Below are positions 56,242 to 64,000 of a stretch of 64,000 nt of DNA, piece after piece. How positions within the stretch are numbered: position 1 is the first letter of the stretch; each line of letters starts with the position of its first letter. This stretch comes from Melioribacteraceae bacterium (GTDB lineage Bacteria > Bacteroidota > Ignavibacteria > Ignavibacteriales > Melioribacteraceae): contig JAIPBD010000002.1 in the NCBI GenBank assembly GCA_021739765.1, positions 310,001 through 374,000 of the forward strand, given 5' to 3'. The notes beneath the pieces are model-generated. The model ran no database searches and had not been told where the DNA came from. It saw only the letters and a program-made list of their open reading frames with translations. The position numbers and the translations under genes are program-made.

Positions 56242-57915
56242 TTATTTCAGATAAATCATTTTTATCATCTGAGAGGAACTTGTGTTAGTGAGGCGAGCGA
56301 AATAAATGCTGCTTGAAACGTTTGAGTTGATTGAGTGATTCGGTGACCAATTAACTCTATAGCTTCCGGCAGATCGATAATCAGAAATGAGTTGGTCGAC
56401 TAATTCACCGAGTACATTATAAATTCCCAATTTAATAAAGCCATCAGTATTTAAATCAAATGAGATTGTTGTACTTGGATTAAATGGATTTGGATAATTT
56501 TGATTTAATGTGAAGTTACCCGGAATCACCGCATGTTCGTTAACATCGGTTGTTACCGTATCACCCAAAAGTTGATTCAGATAAACCTCCAGCATGGTGT
56601 ATCCGTCGGTGTTCAGTAAATTCCTGTCGTTTGAATCGTTGGGATTTAGTGATATACTATTTTCCCACTCATCCGGCATTCCATCCTGGTCCGAATCTAA
56701 CGGAGCCGGTAAGGAATATAGTAATGGCCAACCTCCTACATCGGTCTGCGAATCAATTATTCCTTTTAATCCGCCTTGGAATGACGCACTATAATTGGCG
56801 GTTCCGGTTCTGGTTTCCTCAACAATTCTTGTATCAATTGAGTCTCTCTTTGGGAATGTAACTCCGGCATTATCAAGCACCAAATTAAATGCTTCCTCAG
56901 CCGAATGAATTACAAGATCAGCAGTTTCAAATGGTTCGGTAATATTTTTGTTTTTAAGATAATTGGCATTTGAACCTTGAACTCCACCGTTCCAGTTATC
57001 GGATGTTATGGCTGGATAATCATATATGTAATTGTCTGAAATATACCAGACTCCTGTGGTGTCGGAAGGTTCGACAATTCGATTCTTTTTGCTGCTTGAA
57101 GTCGCCGGACCATATTTATAATAATTACTTCTAAGATTGTAACGTCCGCCTTCTCCACCATAAGCGCTATTAAAGCCCCAATTATAAATTACATTATTGG
57201 CGAACTCAACTATTTCCAAATCCGGTCGATTTGTATAGCGGCTTCCATTAAAACGAGGATTTCTGCTCGTATGATGTGCGAGCAAGTTGTGGTGGAAAGT
57301 CGCGCCCCATCCGCCCCATATTCCTCCGTACCCGTGTTCACCTTTGGTATGAAATGAATTATAAAGGCTTTCAGAAATGATGCACCATTGCAACGTAAAA
57401 TTTTCGTTATCATAAAAACTTGAAGCTTCGTCAATAGACCAGCTCATCGAGCAATGATCAATAATAATATCTTTTTCGTTTTTCCCCCAAAAAGCATCCT
57501 GCTCATTTTTATTCTCGTCACCCATTCTGAAACGGATATATCTGATTATAACATTGCTTGCGCTAAGTTGAACGTCATATCCGGCAATACATATTCCATC
57601 TCCGGGAGCAGTTTGCCCGGCGATGGTCAGATCATCATTTCGAATTGATAATTTTGAATTTAGCTGAATTGTTCCGGATACGGCAAAGACAACCGTTCTT
57701 GGTCCGGATTTGCTGACCGCTTCACGCAAACTTCCGGGACCGGAATCATCCAAGTTTGTTACGATGTAAACATCTCCGCCCCTTCCGCCGGTTGTAAACT
57801 GTCCGTAACCCTCAGCACTGGGAAACGCTCTGGTTTGAGCAATAATCGTAATTCCAGATAATATAAATACAAAGATTGTTAAAACTGATTTTTTAATAAA
57901 ATGACTGATTTCCAA
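56242..57915 (-). CDS. PL1 pectate lyase with T9SS tail
   Basis: 557 residues. Signal peptide ending IIAQ; the mature enzyme opens AFPSAEGYGQFTTGGRGGDV, typical of this PL1 subfamily. IIIDHCSMSWSIDE and HHTSRNPRFN carry the calcium ligand and catalytic Arg. A thrombospondin-3-like calcium loop (DSDQDGMPDEWE, about 420) precedes the T9SS domain with QNYPNPFNPST. The start is TTG with TGAGG five bases before it; no nearby ATG exists. It resembles pectate trisaccharide-lyases. Confidence 0.92.
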   Translation of the reverse strand: MEISHFIKKSVLTIFVFILSGITIIAQTRAFPSAEGYGQFTTGGRGGDVYIVTNLDDSGPGSLREAVSKSGPRTVVFAVSGTIQLNSKLSIRNDDLTIAGQTAPGDGICIAGYDVQLSASNVIIRYIRFRMGDENKNEQDAFWGKNEKDIIIDHCSMSWSIDEASSFYDNENFTLQWCIISESLYNSFHTKGEHGYGGIWGGWGATFHHNLLAHHTSRNPRFNGSRYTNRPDLEIVEFANNVIYNWGFNSAYGGEGGRYNLRSNYYKYGPATSSSKKNRIVEPSDTTGVWYISDNYIYDYPAITSDNWNGGVQGSNANYLKNKNITEPFETADLVIHSAEEAFNLVLDNAGVTFPKRDSIDTRIVEETRTGTANYSASFQGGLKGIIDSQTDVGGWPLLYSLPAPLDSDQDGMPDEWENSISLNPNDSNDRNLLNTDGYTMLEVYLNQLLGDTVTTDVNEHAVIPGNFTLNQNYPNPFNPSTTISFDLNTDGFIKLGIYNVLGELVDQLISDYRSAGSYRVNWSPNHSINSNVSSSIYFARLTNTSSSQMIKMIYLK

Positions 57916-57930
57916 TTGTGCCTCAAAGAT

Positions 57931-57961
57931 ATGAGCCGGATCATAATTTCATCCGGCTCAT
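57931..57961. other. strong intergenic hairpin without a T run
   Basis: Perfect 11-base stem (ATGAGCCGGAT with ATCCGGCTCAT) around a nine-base loop, between the beta-helix protein gene and PL1. Neither strand continues in a T run, so it is probably an mRNA-stabilising or processing element rather than an intrinsic terminator. Confidence 0.6.
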
Positions 57962-57971
57962 GAATTAGTAA

Positions 57972-59321
57972 TTATTTATTAAGTATCATTTTTTTAGAAA
58001 TTGTTTGATTTCCCGAAGTCAATTGGTAAAGATAAACACCGGAAGGAAGAAGTTCAGCGTCAAAATCTATATTGTATACGCCGGCATTTAGATTTTCACT
58101 TAAAAGAGTGGAGACTTCGCGACCCAGCAAATCATAAACTTTTAGTGTAGTAAAACCTTCTGCCTGAATACCAAAATTAATTTGAGTTGTCGGGTTAAAA
58201 GGATTCGGATAATTTTGCGAAAGTTTAAATCCTTCCGGAATTGCGTTTTCCTCGCGAACTGAAGTTGGAGGATTTGTCGCCCATCGAGGATCGCCTATTG
58301 CGCCTCCATCTGTTCCGAATGTATAAAGCGGGCTTCCGGTTGGCAACGTAAAGTCACCATTATCAGGATCGACGAATTGCGGATCGGCTAATAATGTGTC
58401 GGCAATATTGTTGTTTCTCCAATTTCGATCACCAACATCCCAGTAACTAATATTCGAAACTGTTGAAATATTATCAGGTAAGTCTTTTAGATTGATCACA
58501 ACTTTCGAAAGATTGTGCTGTTTTTGGAAGATTGAATTTGTTACCGTCCATGGATTAAGGTTTGGTCCTTTTTCGATAAGAATTATTTCCCTTCCGTCAA
58601 GACTTCCGATATCATACCAAGTTGTTCCGTCAACTACTCCGGTAGGAGTATGATCAAAATCCCCACTTTCTCCGGGACCGGCAATTCTCATTCCATAACT
58701 TGTAAGTTTATAGAATGTTGAATTTTTTACTTCGATATAATTTTCACCGGAATATTTGTAATACAAGCTTGTTGCAAAGTCATGACCAATAGTGTTGTGG
58801 ACAATTGTAGTATCGAATAAAACGAATGTTTTCATTGAAGAATTTCCGGCATCAATCATGTTATCCGTTAAATGATGAATATAACAATCCTCGATTTTGA
58901 TTTTACTGATTGTGGTTTGGACCGGAGAATCAGTGACATCTGCTTGAAGGAAATATTGAACTTGAATAGTACCGTCCACATCACCGTGAAATTCTACACC
59001 TTTTACCGAAATCGACGCACCATCAAGTAAATAGAAAAAGGCGTTGTCGGTTCCGTCATCAGCAGTAAAACGTACTACCGGTTTTGTAGAATTAGGATCG
59101 TAATTCTCCATTTCAATAGTGATATTTTTATCAAGATTTCCTACTGTTTTTCCGGTTTCCGTATAATCTCCTCCGGCAATAAGTTGAAGAACATCTCCAT
59201 CTGCCGCCGCTGTTACTGCTTCACTGAGCGCATTTTCGCCGGGTATAACTAAAGTTTGAGCATACCCCAAACTTGAGATTAAAAAAAGAATGAGAAAGAA
59301 TTGTAGTGTTCTGTAATACAT
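57972..59321 (-). CDS. DUF4957/DUF5123-like beta-helix protein with T9SS tail
   Basis: About 449 residues. ATG at 59321 follows AAGGAGG, and a signal peptide ending GYAQ follows; the upstream open frame is not real. The body is a right-handed beta-helix with TTIVHNTIGHDFATSLYYK, VTNSIFQKQ and a terminal LADPQFVDPDNGDFTLPTGSPLY, like DUF4957/DUF5123 proteins found in Bacteroidota pectin loci. T9SS domain with QNYPNPFNPTT. It has no recognised lyase or hydrolase residues. The best LacI operator of the window stands before it, implying strong induction by pectin. Confidence 0.8.
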   Translation of the reverse strand: MYYRTLQFFLILFLISSLGYAQTLVIPGENALSEAVTAAADGDVLQLIAGGDYTETGKTVGNLDKNITIEMENYDPNSTKPVVRFTADDGTDNAFFYLLDGASISVKGVEFHGDVDGTIQVQYFLQADVTDSPVQTTISKIKIEDCYIHHLTDNMIDAGNSSMKTFVLFDTTIVHNTIGHDFATSLYYKYSGENYIEVKNSTFYKLTSYGMRIAGPGESGDFDHTPTGVVDGTTWYDIGSLDGREIILIEKGPNLNPWTVTNSIFQKQHNLSKVVINLKDLPDNISTVSNISYWDVGDRNWRNNNIADTLLADPQFVDPDNGDFTLPTGSPLYTFGTDGGAIGDPRWATNPPTSVREENAIPEGFKLSQNYPNPFNPTTQINFGIQAEGFTTLKVYDLLGREVSTLLSENLNAGVYNIDFDAELLPSGVYLYQLTSGNQTISKKMILNK

Positions 59322-59378
59322 TACAGACCTCCTTAGTTTATTTGTGGTAGTTTTGAAATGAGTATTAACAGGATAATT

Positions 59379-59394
59379 AAGTAAACGTTTACTT
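59379..59394. promoter_or_regulatory. perfect LacI-type operator
   Basis: AAGTAAACGTTTACTT, a perfect 16-base palindrome centred on CG, the form bound by many LacI-family repressors. It lies 57 bases before the start codon at 59321, in the gap after the GH28 gene, so it gives the beta-helix and lyase genes their own regulated promoter. TTTGAAA about 20 bases further upstream could be part of that promoter. Confidence 0.82.
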
Positions 59395-59436
59395 TGTTGC
59401 ATAAATAAATGTAGTTTTATATTTCAAATAGTTTGT

Positions 59437-60843
59437 TTAATTCTGTAACTCGCCATTTATATATAAGTCTTCAAGAATCAAATTTTTGACATTAGTTATT
59501 GAATTACCTTTTTCAACTCCATCAAATTTGGAATTACTTACAAATATATTTTCGATTTGGGAGTTTTCTAGTCCGATAAGAAGCAGTCCGTATTTACTTT
59601 TACTGCTTTCGATATTTTCGAGATGTACATTTCGCATTGTCGGCGGGAAATCTCGCGGACCAATTTCTTTGGGATCATAATCAGTGTTGATTTTTAAGAC
59701 CGCCTCACGAACTTCACCGATTTTAATATTTCTGACAAAAATGTTTTCAATGATACCGCCTCTTACCGAATTGGATTTCAACCGGATGGCTCGATCTAAA
59801 TTTGGGCTATCCATTTCACAATTTTCAGCATAAACATTTCGACAATCCCCGGAAATTTCTGAGCCGATCACAACACCGCCATGCCCATCTTTCATTACAC
59901 AATCTTGAATAACAATATTTTCACTTGCTACCGCTACTCTTCTGCCATCACTGTTTCTCCCGGATTTTATTGCGATACAATCATCTCCGGTATTGAAATA
60001 ACAATCTTTAATTAAAACGTAATTACATGATTCGGGATCACAGCCGTCATTATTTGGCCCCTGCCCTTCTGTTGTAACTCCTTTTATAGTGATATTTTCG
60101 CAAAGCACGGGATGAATAAACCACATTGGCGAATCAATAAAAGTTACATCTTCAATTAGTATTTTTTTACACTCGTACGGTTGAATAAAATTTGGCCGCA
60201 GGTAAGTTCCATCTCCAAAAACTCGTTCTTCAACGGGAACATTTTTATTATTCATCTCCATCAATAATGGGCGTGAATTCGCATCCGACTGACTCGGCAT
60301 TCCAGCGGTCCATCCGGTTTCTTTTCTTCCTTTCCAACTCCACCAATTACTTTCAGCCCCTTGACCGTGAAATATTCCCTTTCCGGTTACCGCGATATTT
60401 TCCTGCCTGTACGCGTAAATGAGCGGAGAATAATTATACAGATCCATGCCTTCCCACCTTGTTTTCACAACCGGCAGATAATCGTTAGGTTCTGTGCTAA
60501 AAAAAACTATTGTCCCTTCGGCTGTCGTTAAATTTACGTTGCTTAAAAGTACGATCGGTCCGTTGGAATGAAATTCACCGGGTGGAATGTTAACGATGCC
60601 TCCGCCATTTTTGCTGCATTCGGTGATAGCGTCGTTTATAGCCTTTCTGTCATCTGATTTATCGTTTGGGTTTGCTCCAAAATCGAGGACATTGTAATTT
60701 TTATCCGGAAAAGTCGGAGGAACAATTTTGGCTAATATCCCGTCAAGTTTATCCCATCCATCAGGAATTGTGATTTCTTCATGATTGTTGCAGCTGATAA
60801 GAGTGGAAAATAGAATAAGAAGCAATATCGATTTAATTTTCAT
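59437..60843 (-). CDS. GH28 polygalacturonase lipoprotein
   Basis: 468 residues with lipobox LISC (Cys18). GH28 active-site blocks are complete: NND at 264-266, DD at 287-288 (NTGDDCIAIKSG), GHG at 320-322 and RLK at 354-356. The DFGANPND opening is typical. Lipid anchoring and the bulky N-terminal insert suggest an exo-acting periplasmic or surface enzyme that trims galacturonate oligosaccharides. It follows the LacI gene by 15 bases. Confidence 0.94.
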   Translation of the reverse strand: MKIKSILLLILFSTLISCNNHEEITIPDGWDKLDGILAKIVPPTFPDKNYNVLDFGANPNDKSDDRKAINDAITECSKNGGGIVNIPPGEFHSNGPIVLLSNVNLTTAEGTIVFFSTEPNDYLPVVKTRWEGMDLYNYSPLIYAYRQENIAVTGKGIFHGQGAESNWWSWKGRKETGWTAGMPSQSDANSRPLLMEMNNKNVPVEERVFGDGTYLRPNFIQPYECKKILIEDVTFIDSPMWFIHPVLCENITIKGVTTEGQGPNNDGCDPESCNYVLIKDCYFNTGDDCIAIKSGRNSDGRRVAVASENIVIQDCVMKDGHGGVVIGSEISGDCRNVYAENCEMDSPNLDRAIRLKSNSVRGGIIENIFVRNIKIGEVREAVLKINTDYDPKEIGPRDFPPTMRNVHLENIESSKSKYGLLLIGLENSQIENIFVSNSKFDGVEKGNSITNVKNLILEDLYINGELQN

Positions 60844-60858
60844 CTTTCATATTCCAAA

Positions 60859-61887
60859 TTAATTTTTATTAAATGTGATGCAAGTTTCTCTTAAGATCAA
60901 TTCTGTTGGAATTTTTATGTTATTAATTCCAACTAGTTCCGGATTTTTAATTTTGGACATCAGGAGCTCCATCGCACTCTTAGCCAGTAAATCTGTAGGT
61001 TGGTTAACACAACTTATCGGAGGCGAAAGCAAGCTTTGTACTTTAGCATTTCCAAAACAAATAATATCTATGTCTTCGGTGATTTTTAGGCCTACTTCTT
61101 TGGCCGCCGAATACACTCCGAGCGCAACCGGGTACGTTACCGTGAAAATCAGATCAGGCAAATTATTCTTTTTGTACAACTTCATAAATGAATCATAGCC
61201 GAATCTTTCGCCAAAACCGCCATGGCAAACCCACTCGGGATTGATTGGGAGTCCATGTTTTTCCATTGCGTCCACAAAACCTTGATAGCGCTCCCTTCCA
61301 ATATTGATATCTGTGTAACCGGCGAAATGCGCTATTTTTTTATAACCAAGTTTAATTGCGTGTTCGATTGCTCGAAAGGCGCCGTCACGGTCATCAACAC
61401 TAACGATACTTATATTATCAATTTTGGGTACGCGGTCAACGAATACAATCGGAATCCCTCTGGCTTCAACCAGTTTGAAAATATCATAATTTTTGGTTTC
61501 TTGAGAAATTGAAATAATAATCCCTTCAACTTTCATGGCCATCAATGTTTGGATATGTTTTTTTTCCCGTTCGGCATTCTCCTGAGAAACAGTCAAAATA
61601 ATTTCATAATTATATTCCAATGCTCTATTATAGATTTCTTCGATCATCGATCCAAAAAAGAAATGCGCAATTTTAGGTACGACAACTCCAATTGTATTTG
61701 ATTTTCTCGACGATAAATTTCGCGCGATAATATTGGGCGTGTAGCCCATTTCTTCAGCAGCGAATTTGATTTTTTTGATTGTCGAAGGGGCAATGTCGGG
61801 GTGATTTCTGAGCGCTTTTGAAATCGTCACTGTCGAATAATGAAGCCGTTTGGCAATATCACTTAATTTTACCGGTTTGCTATTCAT
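60859..61887 (-). CDS. LacI-family regulator of the pectin genes
   Basis: 342 residues. The DNA-binding helix-turn-helix VKLSDIAKRLHYSTVTISKALRNHP is at the N-terminus, with hinge helix NIIARNLSSRKS, then a periplasmic-binding-protein-like ligand domain. It is closely related to the partial LacI at the right edge (QTLMAMKVEGIIISI against QTLLAMKVDGIIISI). The operators at 43398, 59379 and 63166 suit a LacI protein. The inducer is probably a uronate or unsaturated oligosaccharide. Confidence 0.94.
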   Translation of the reverse strand: MNSKPVKLSDIAKRLHYSTVTISKALRNHPDIAPSTIKKIKFAAEEMGYTPNIIARNLSSRKSNTIGVVVPKIAHFFFGSMIEEIYNRALEYNYEIILTVSQENAEREKKHIQTLMAMKVEGIIISISQETKNYDIFKLVEARGIPIVFVDRVPKIDNISIVSVDDRDGAFRAIEHAIKLGYKKIAHFAGYTDINIGRERYQGFVDAMEKHGLPINPEWVCHGGFGERFGYDSFMKLYKKNNLPDLIFTVTYPVALGVYSAAKEVGLKITEDIDIICFGNAKVQSLLSPPISCVNQPTDLLAKSAMELLMSKIKNPELVGINNIKIPTELILRETCITFNKN

Positions 61888-61917
61888 AATCGGACAATTT
61901 GTATGAATGATAAATCA

Positions 61918-63096
61918 TCATCTTTTTAACTCAATTGCCGCAAAAATTAAGGGCCCGAATCCCTTATAGTCATTTTTTCGAATTGGTTCACTTATGTAAT
62001 ATTCGAAAGTGCCGTCACGATAAGGATTTCCACCCAAACCCGCGCCGCTGCATGTATTGTATAAACTTATTAATCCGTCTTCATCAATTTCAGTGTGAAT
62101 ATTTAAAATAGAGCTAAATGTAGTATCAGCAATTTTTAAATAGGACTCATCCAAATATCCTTTGTTAGCGCCTTTGGCAAATGAATAGCAAAACATTGCC
62201 GCACATGAAGCCTCCAAATAATTGCCCGCCCGATCAGGTAAGTCTAATATTTGAAACCACAATCCGGTTTCCGGATCACGAACTGATAAAACCGCACCGC
62301 TGACATCCTGTAAAATTTTTATCAAACTTGCTCGATGAGGATTATTTTCCGGAATGAAATCCAGCACATCTACAATGGCCATCATATACCAGCCAATTGC
62401 CCTTCCCCAAAAATGCGGTGACTGACCGGTAACCGGATCAGCCCACTTTTCTTTTTTATTTTCATTCCACGCGTGATAGAGTAAACCCGTTTTGGGATCA
62501 AGGGTCTTTTCGTACACAAGTGTGAATTGTAAAATAACATCGTCGAGATTTTCACCATTTTCAAATTGTTCGGTGTATCTGGCATAAAACGGCTCCGCCA
62601 TATACAAACCATCAAGCCACATTTGATAAGGATAAATTTTCTTATGCCAAAATCCTTTGCTTTCAGTTCGGGGTTGCTTCGCGAGTTGAGTTCTTAATTT
62701 GTCGGCAGCCAACTTGTATTTCTCTTCCTTAGTCTGTTCATAAAGGAAAAGAAGTGATTTCCCGGAGTTAATCTTATCTAAATTGTAATCACTTTCTTTG
62801 TAATGATTAATTGCCCCATCATCAGTAACGAATCTATCAACTTTCTCTTTGGCAAACAGCAAGTACTTTTTATCATTTGTGTATTCGAACATTTTTCGCA
62901 TGGCCTCTAACATTACGCCTTGTTCATAATTCCATTTAATCGATTTATCGGGATACTTAATGTACTCAGGTGTACGAATCATGAAGGATTCACTTAACAA
63001 TTCGGCATAATTTGATTCTTGCGGAACCGAATTTGATGAACAGCCGCATATAAATAGAACTGAAAAAAGAAGGAAAATAATGTTTATGATTTTCAT
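61918..63096 (-). CDS. GH105 unsaturated rhamnogalacturonyl/glucuronyl hydrolase lipoprotein
   Basis: 392 residues with lipobox ICGC (Cys19). The (alpha/alpha)6 barrel of the YteR/YesR family is recognised by MWLDGLYMAEPF with catalytic Asp162, FWGRAIGWYMMAIVDVLDFI and CSGAGLGG near the end. It removes the unsaturated uronate left at the non-reducing end by pectate or rhamnogalacturonan lyases. It begins the unit that also encodes LacI and GH28, behind the operators at 63166-63207. Confidence 0.92.
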   Translation of the reverse strand: MKIINIIFLLFSVLFICGCSSNSVPQESNYAELLSESFMIRTPEYIKYPDKSIKWNYEQGVMLEAMRKMFEYTNDKKYLLFAKEKVDRFVTDDGAINHYKESDYNLDKINSGKSLLFLYEQTKEEKYKLAADKLRTQLAKQPRTESKGFWHKKIYPYQMWLDGLYMAEPFYARYTEQFENGENLDDVILQFTLVYEKTLDPKTGLLYHAWNENKKEKWADPVTGQSPHFWGRAIGWYMMAIVDVLDFIPENNPHRASLIKILQDVSGAVLSVRDPETGLWFQILDLPDRAGNYLEASCAAMFCYSFAKGANKGYLDESYLKIADTTFSSILNIHTEIDEDGLISLYNTCSGAGLGGNPYRDGTFEYYISEPIRKNDYKGFGPLIFAAIELKR

Positions 63097-63165
63097 TTTA
63101 TTATACGATAAACGACTTGTTTAAAGCTTCGCCAAGTCACTCACATGCAAGTGATAATTAAAAAA

Positions 63166-63207
63166 TAGTAATTGTTTACTATAACAATCACTTTAACGTT
63201 TACTAAA
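63166..63207. promoter_or_regulatory. LacI-type operator and adjacent half-site
   Basis: TAGTAATTGTTTACTA at 63166-63181 has six-base inverted arms identical in core to the other operators but an off-consensus centre; 63192-63207 holds a second element with a good half (CGTTTACTAAA) and a poor other half. Both lie 70-110 bases before the GH105 start, in the 207-base gap between the two LacI-containing units. Confidence 0.6.
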
Positions 63208-63303
63208 CTACAAAAATGTGTTTAAATAGCAAGGGCTTTTTAAAATTACCGCGGAAAAAGGAGAATAAAATGGCAGCGGGAAATGGTTCAAGTAATATTT
63301 CCC

Positions 63304-64000
63304 CTACAGTCTGTTACACTTGGATGCGGTTTCCCGAATAATAAGTTTTGTGGGTACAATTTCAGAAGTGAACTTTTCTTGTTTCGGATTGGTAATCAGA
63401 TCGAATAAAATTTCCATCGATTTTTCGGCAATTATTTTAGTCGGTTGTTGAATACAACTTAGCGCAGGTTCTAAAAACCTTTGAATATTGGCATCGCCAA
63501 AACAAATTATATCGATGTCGTTCGGAATTTTAATCTTCCTTTCCTTTGCCGCCATGTAAACTCCAAGAGCAATGGGATAAGTCGCGGCAAGAATCGCGTC
63601 CGGCAAATTACCCGTTTCGACAAGTTTGCTAAAAGTTTTAAAGCCGTCATCTTCACTAAATCCGCCAAATTTAACCCAATTAGGATTGATTGGAATTTTG
63701 GCGTCATCCATCGCATTTTTAAAACCATTGTAACGATCCCGACCAATTCGAGTGTCTTGATAACCGCCGAAATGCCCAATATTTTTATACCCGAGTCGTA
63801 TTAAATGTTCAGTACCATTATATGCGCCTTCATAATCAGTTACTCGAACCGAGTTTATCCGCTCCATATCGGGAATTCTATCCATAAAAACAAGAGGAAC
63901 TCCGCGCTCTTTTATTGTCTCAAATATTTTATAATCGCGAGTTTTTTCGGTAATTGAGATAATAATTCCATCTACCTTCATTGCCAATAAAGTTTGGAGG
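63304..64000 (-). CDS. LacI-family regulator, C-terminal part (runs off the right edge)
   Basis: The frame stays open to the window edge (LQTLLAMKVDG...), so the apparent start at 63987 is internal and the DNA-binding domain lies outside. The 232 visible residues are the ligand-binding domain, strongly similar along its length to the LacI at 60859-61887 (GRDRYNGFKNAM against GRERYQGFVDAM; DIDIICFGDANIQ against DIDIICFGNAKVQ). A recent paralogue, probably reading related operators. Confidence 0.93.
   Translation of the reverse strand, partial: LQTLLAMKVDGIIISITEKTRDYKIFETIKERGVPLVFMDRIPDMERINSVRVTDYEGAYNGTEHLIRLGYKNIGHFGGYQDTRIGRDRYNGFKNAMDDAKIPINPNWVKFGGFSEDDGFKTFSKLVETGNLPDAILAATYPIALGVYMAAKERKIKIPNDIDIICFGDANIQRFLEPALSCIQQPTKIIAEKSMEILFDLITNPKQEKFTSEIVPTKLIIRETASKCNRL

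Noticed and set aside
63304-63987. Complete short LacI-like protein lacking a DNA-binding domain
   Set aside because: The frame stays open to the window edge and the upstream residues match the paralogue, so it is a truncated view of a normal LacI.
1-64000. Mobile elements, CRISPR arrays, tRNA or rRNA genes
   Set aside because: No transposase or integrase frames, no regularly spaced short repeats and no cloverleaf or rRNA sequence were seen in the intergenic DNA.

Overview
The window looks like the chromosome of a plant-polysaccharide-degrading bacterium of the Ignavibacteria / Bacteroidota-Chlorobi lineage. The grounds are many secreted proteins ending in a type IX secretion (T9SS) C-terminal domain built around the motif NYPNPFNPTT, SusC-type TonB-dependent import, PorV-like outer-membrane proteins, TAnnTTTG promoter boxes, AT-rich DNA and frequent TTG starts. 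No rRNA, tRNA, CRISPR array, phage or insertion sequence was seen. Species placement is inference.

Region 1 (1-18.7 kb) is a beta-glucan (laminarin-like) locus. A long leftward operon (15043 down to 551) encodes a six-repeat surface glycan-binding lipoprotein, a ROK regulator, a GH16 laminarinase lipoprotein, a GPH sugar:cation symporter, an orphan sugar-binding lipoprotein, a universal stress protein, a cytosolic GH17, a GH30 lipoprotein, a second GH16 and a GH17 lipoprotein. A further secreted-protein gene runs off the left edge. Divergent from the operon is a protein that joins a clan GH-A glycosidase TIM barrel to a predicted outer-membrane beta-barrel. The two divergent promoters are mirror images: each is TTGACA-N17-TATCTTTG overlapped by the same perfect palindrome (9-bp arms, 5-bp spacer), probably the operator of one repressor, with the ROK protein the best candidate.

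Region 2 (18.9-28.5 kb) is mixed: a PMT-type membrane glycosyltransferase, a TetR-SDR pair, a T9SS-exported fibronectin-like repeat protein followed by a 41-residue membrane peptide, a TAXI-TRAP transporter pair and a small outer-membrane barrel.

Region 3 (28.5-34.7 kb) is pentose metabolism: aldose 1-epimerase, xylulokinase, xylose isomerase and transketolase.

Region 4 (34.9-64 kb) is a large pectin locus. It encodes a GntR regulator, KDG kinase, CE12 acetylesterase, PL1 (two), PL9 and PL10 lyases, two CE8 pectinesterases, a DUF5123-like beta-helix protein, GH28, GH105, tagaturonate epimerase UxaE, a TonB receptor / 723-residue surface protein / PorV-like trio and two paralogous LacI regulators. 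LacI-type operators (AAGTAAACGTTTACTT class) lie before three of these genes. Together the genes would de-esterify and cleave pectin at the surface, import fragments, trim them in the periplasm and send galacturonate to KDG. Enzymes that attack the polymer mostly carry T9SS tails; exo-acting trimming enzymes are lipoproteins.
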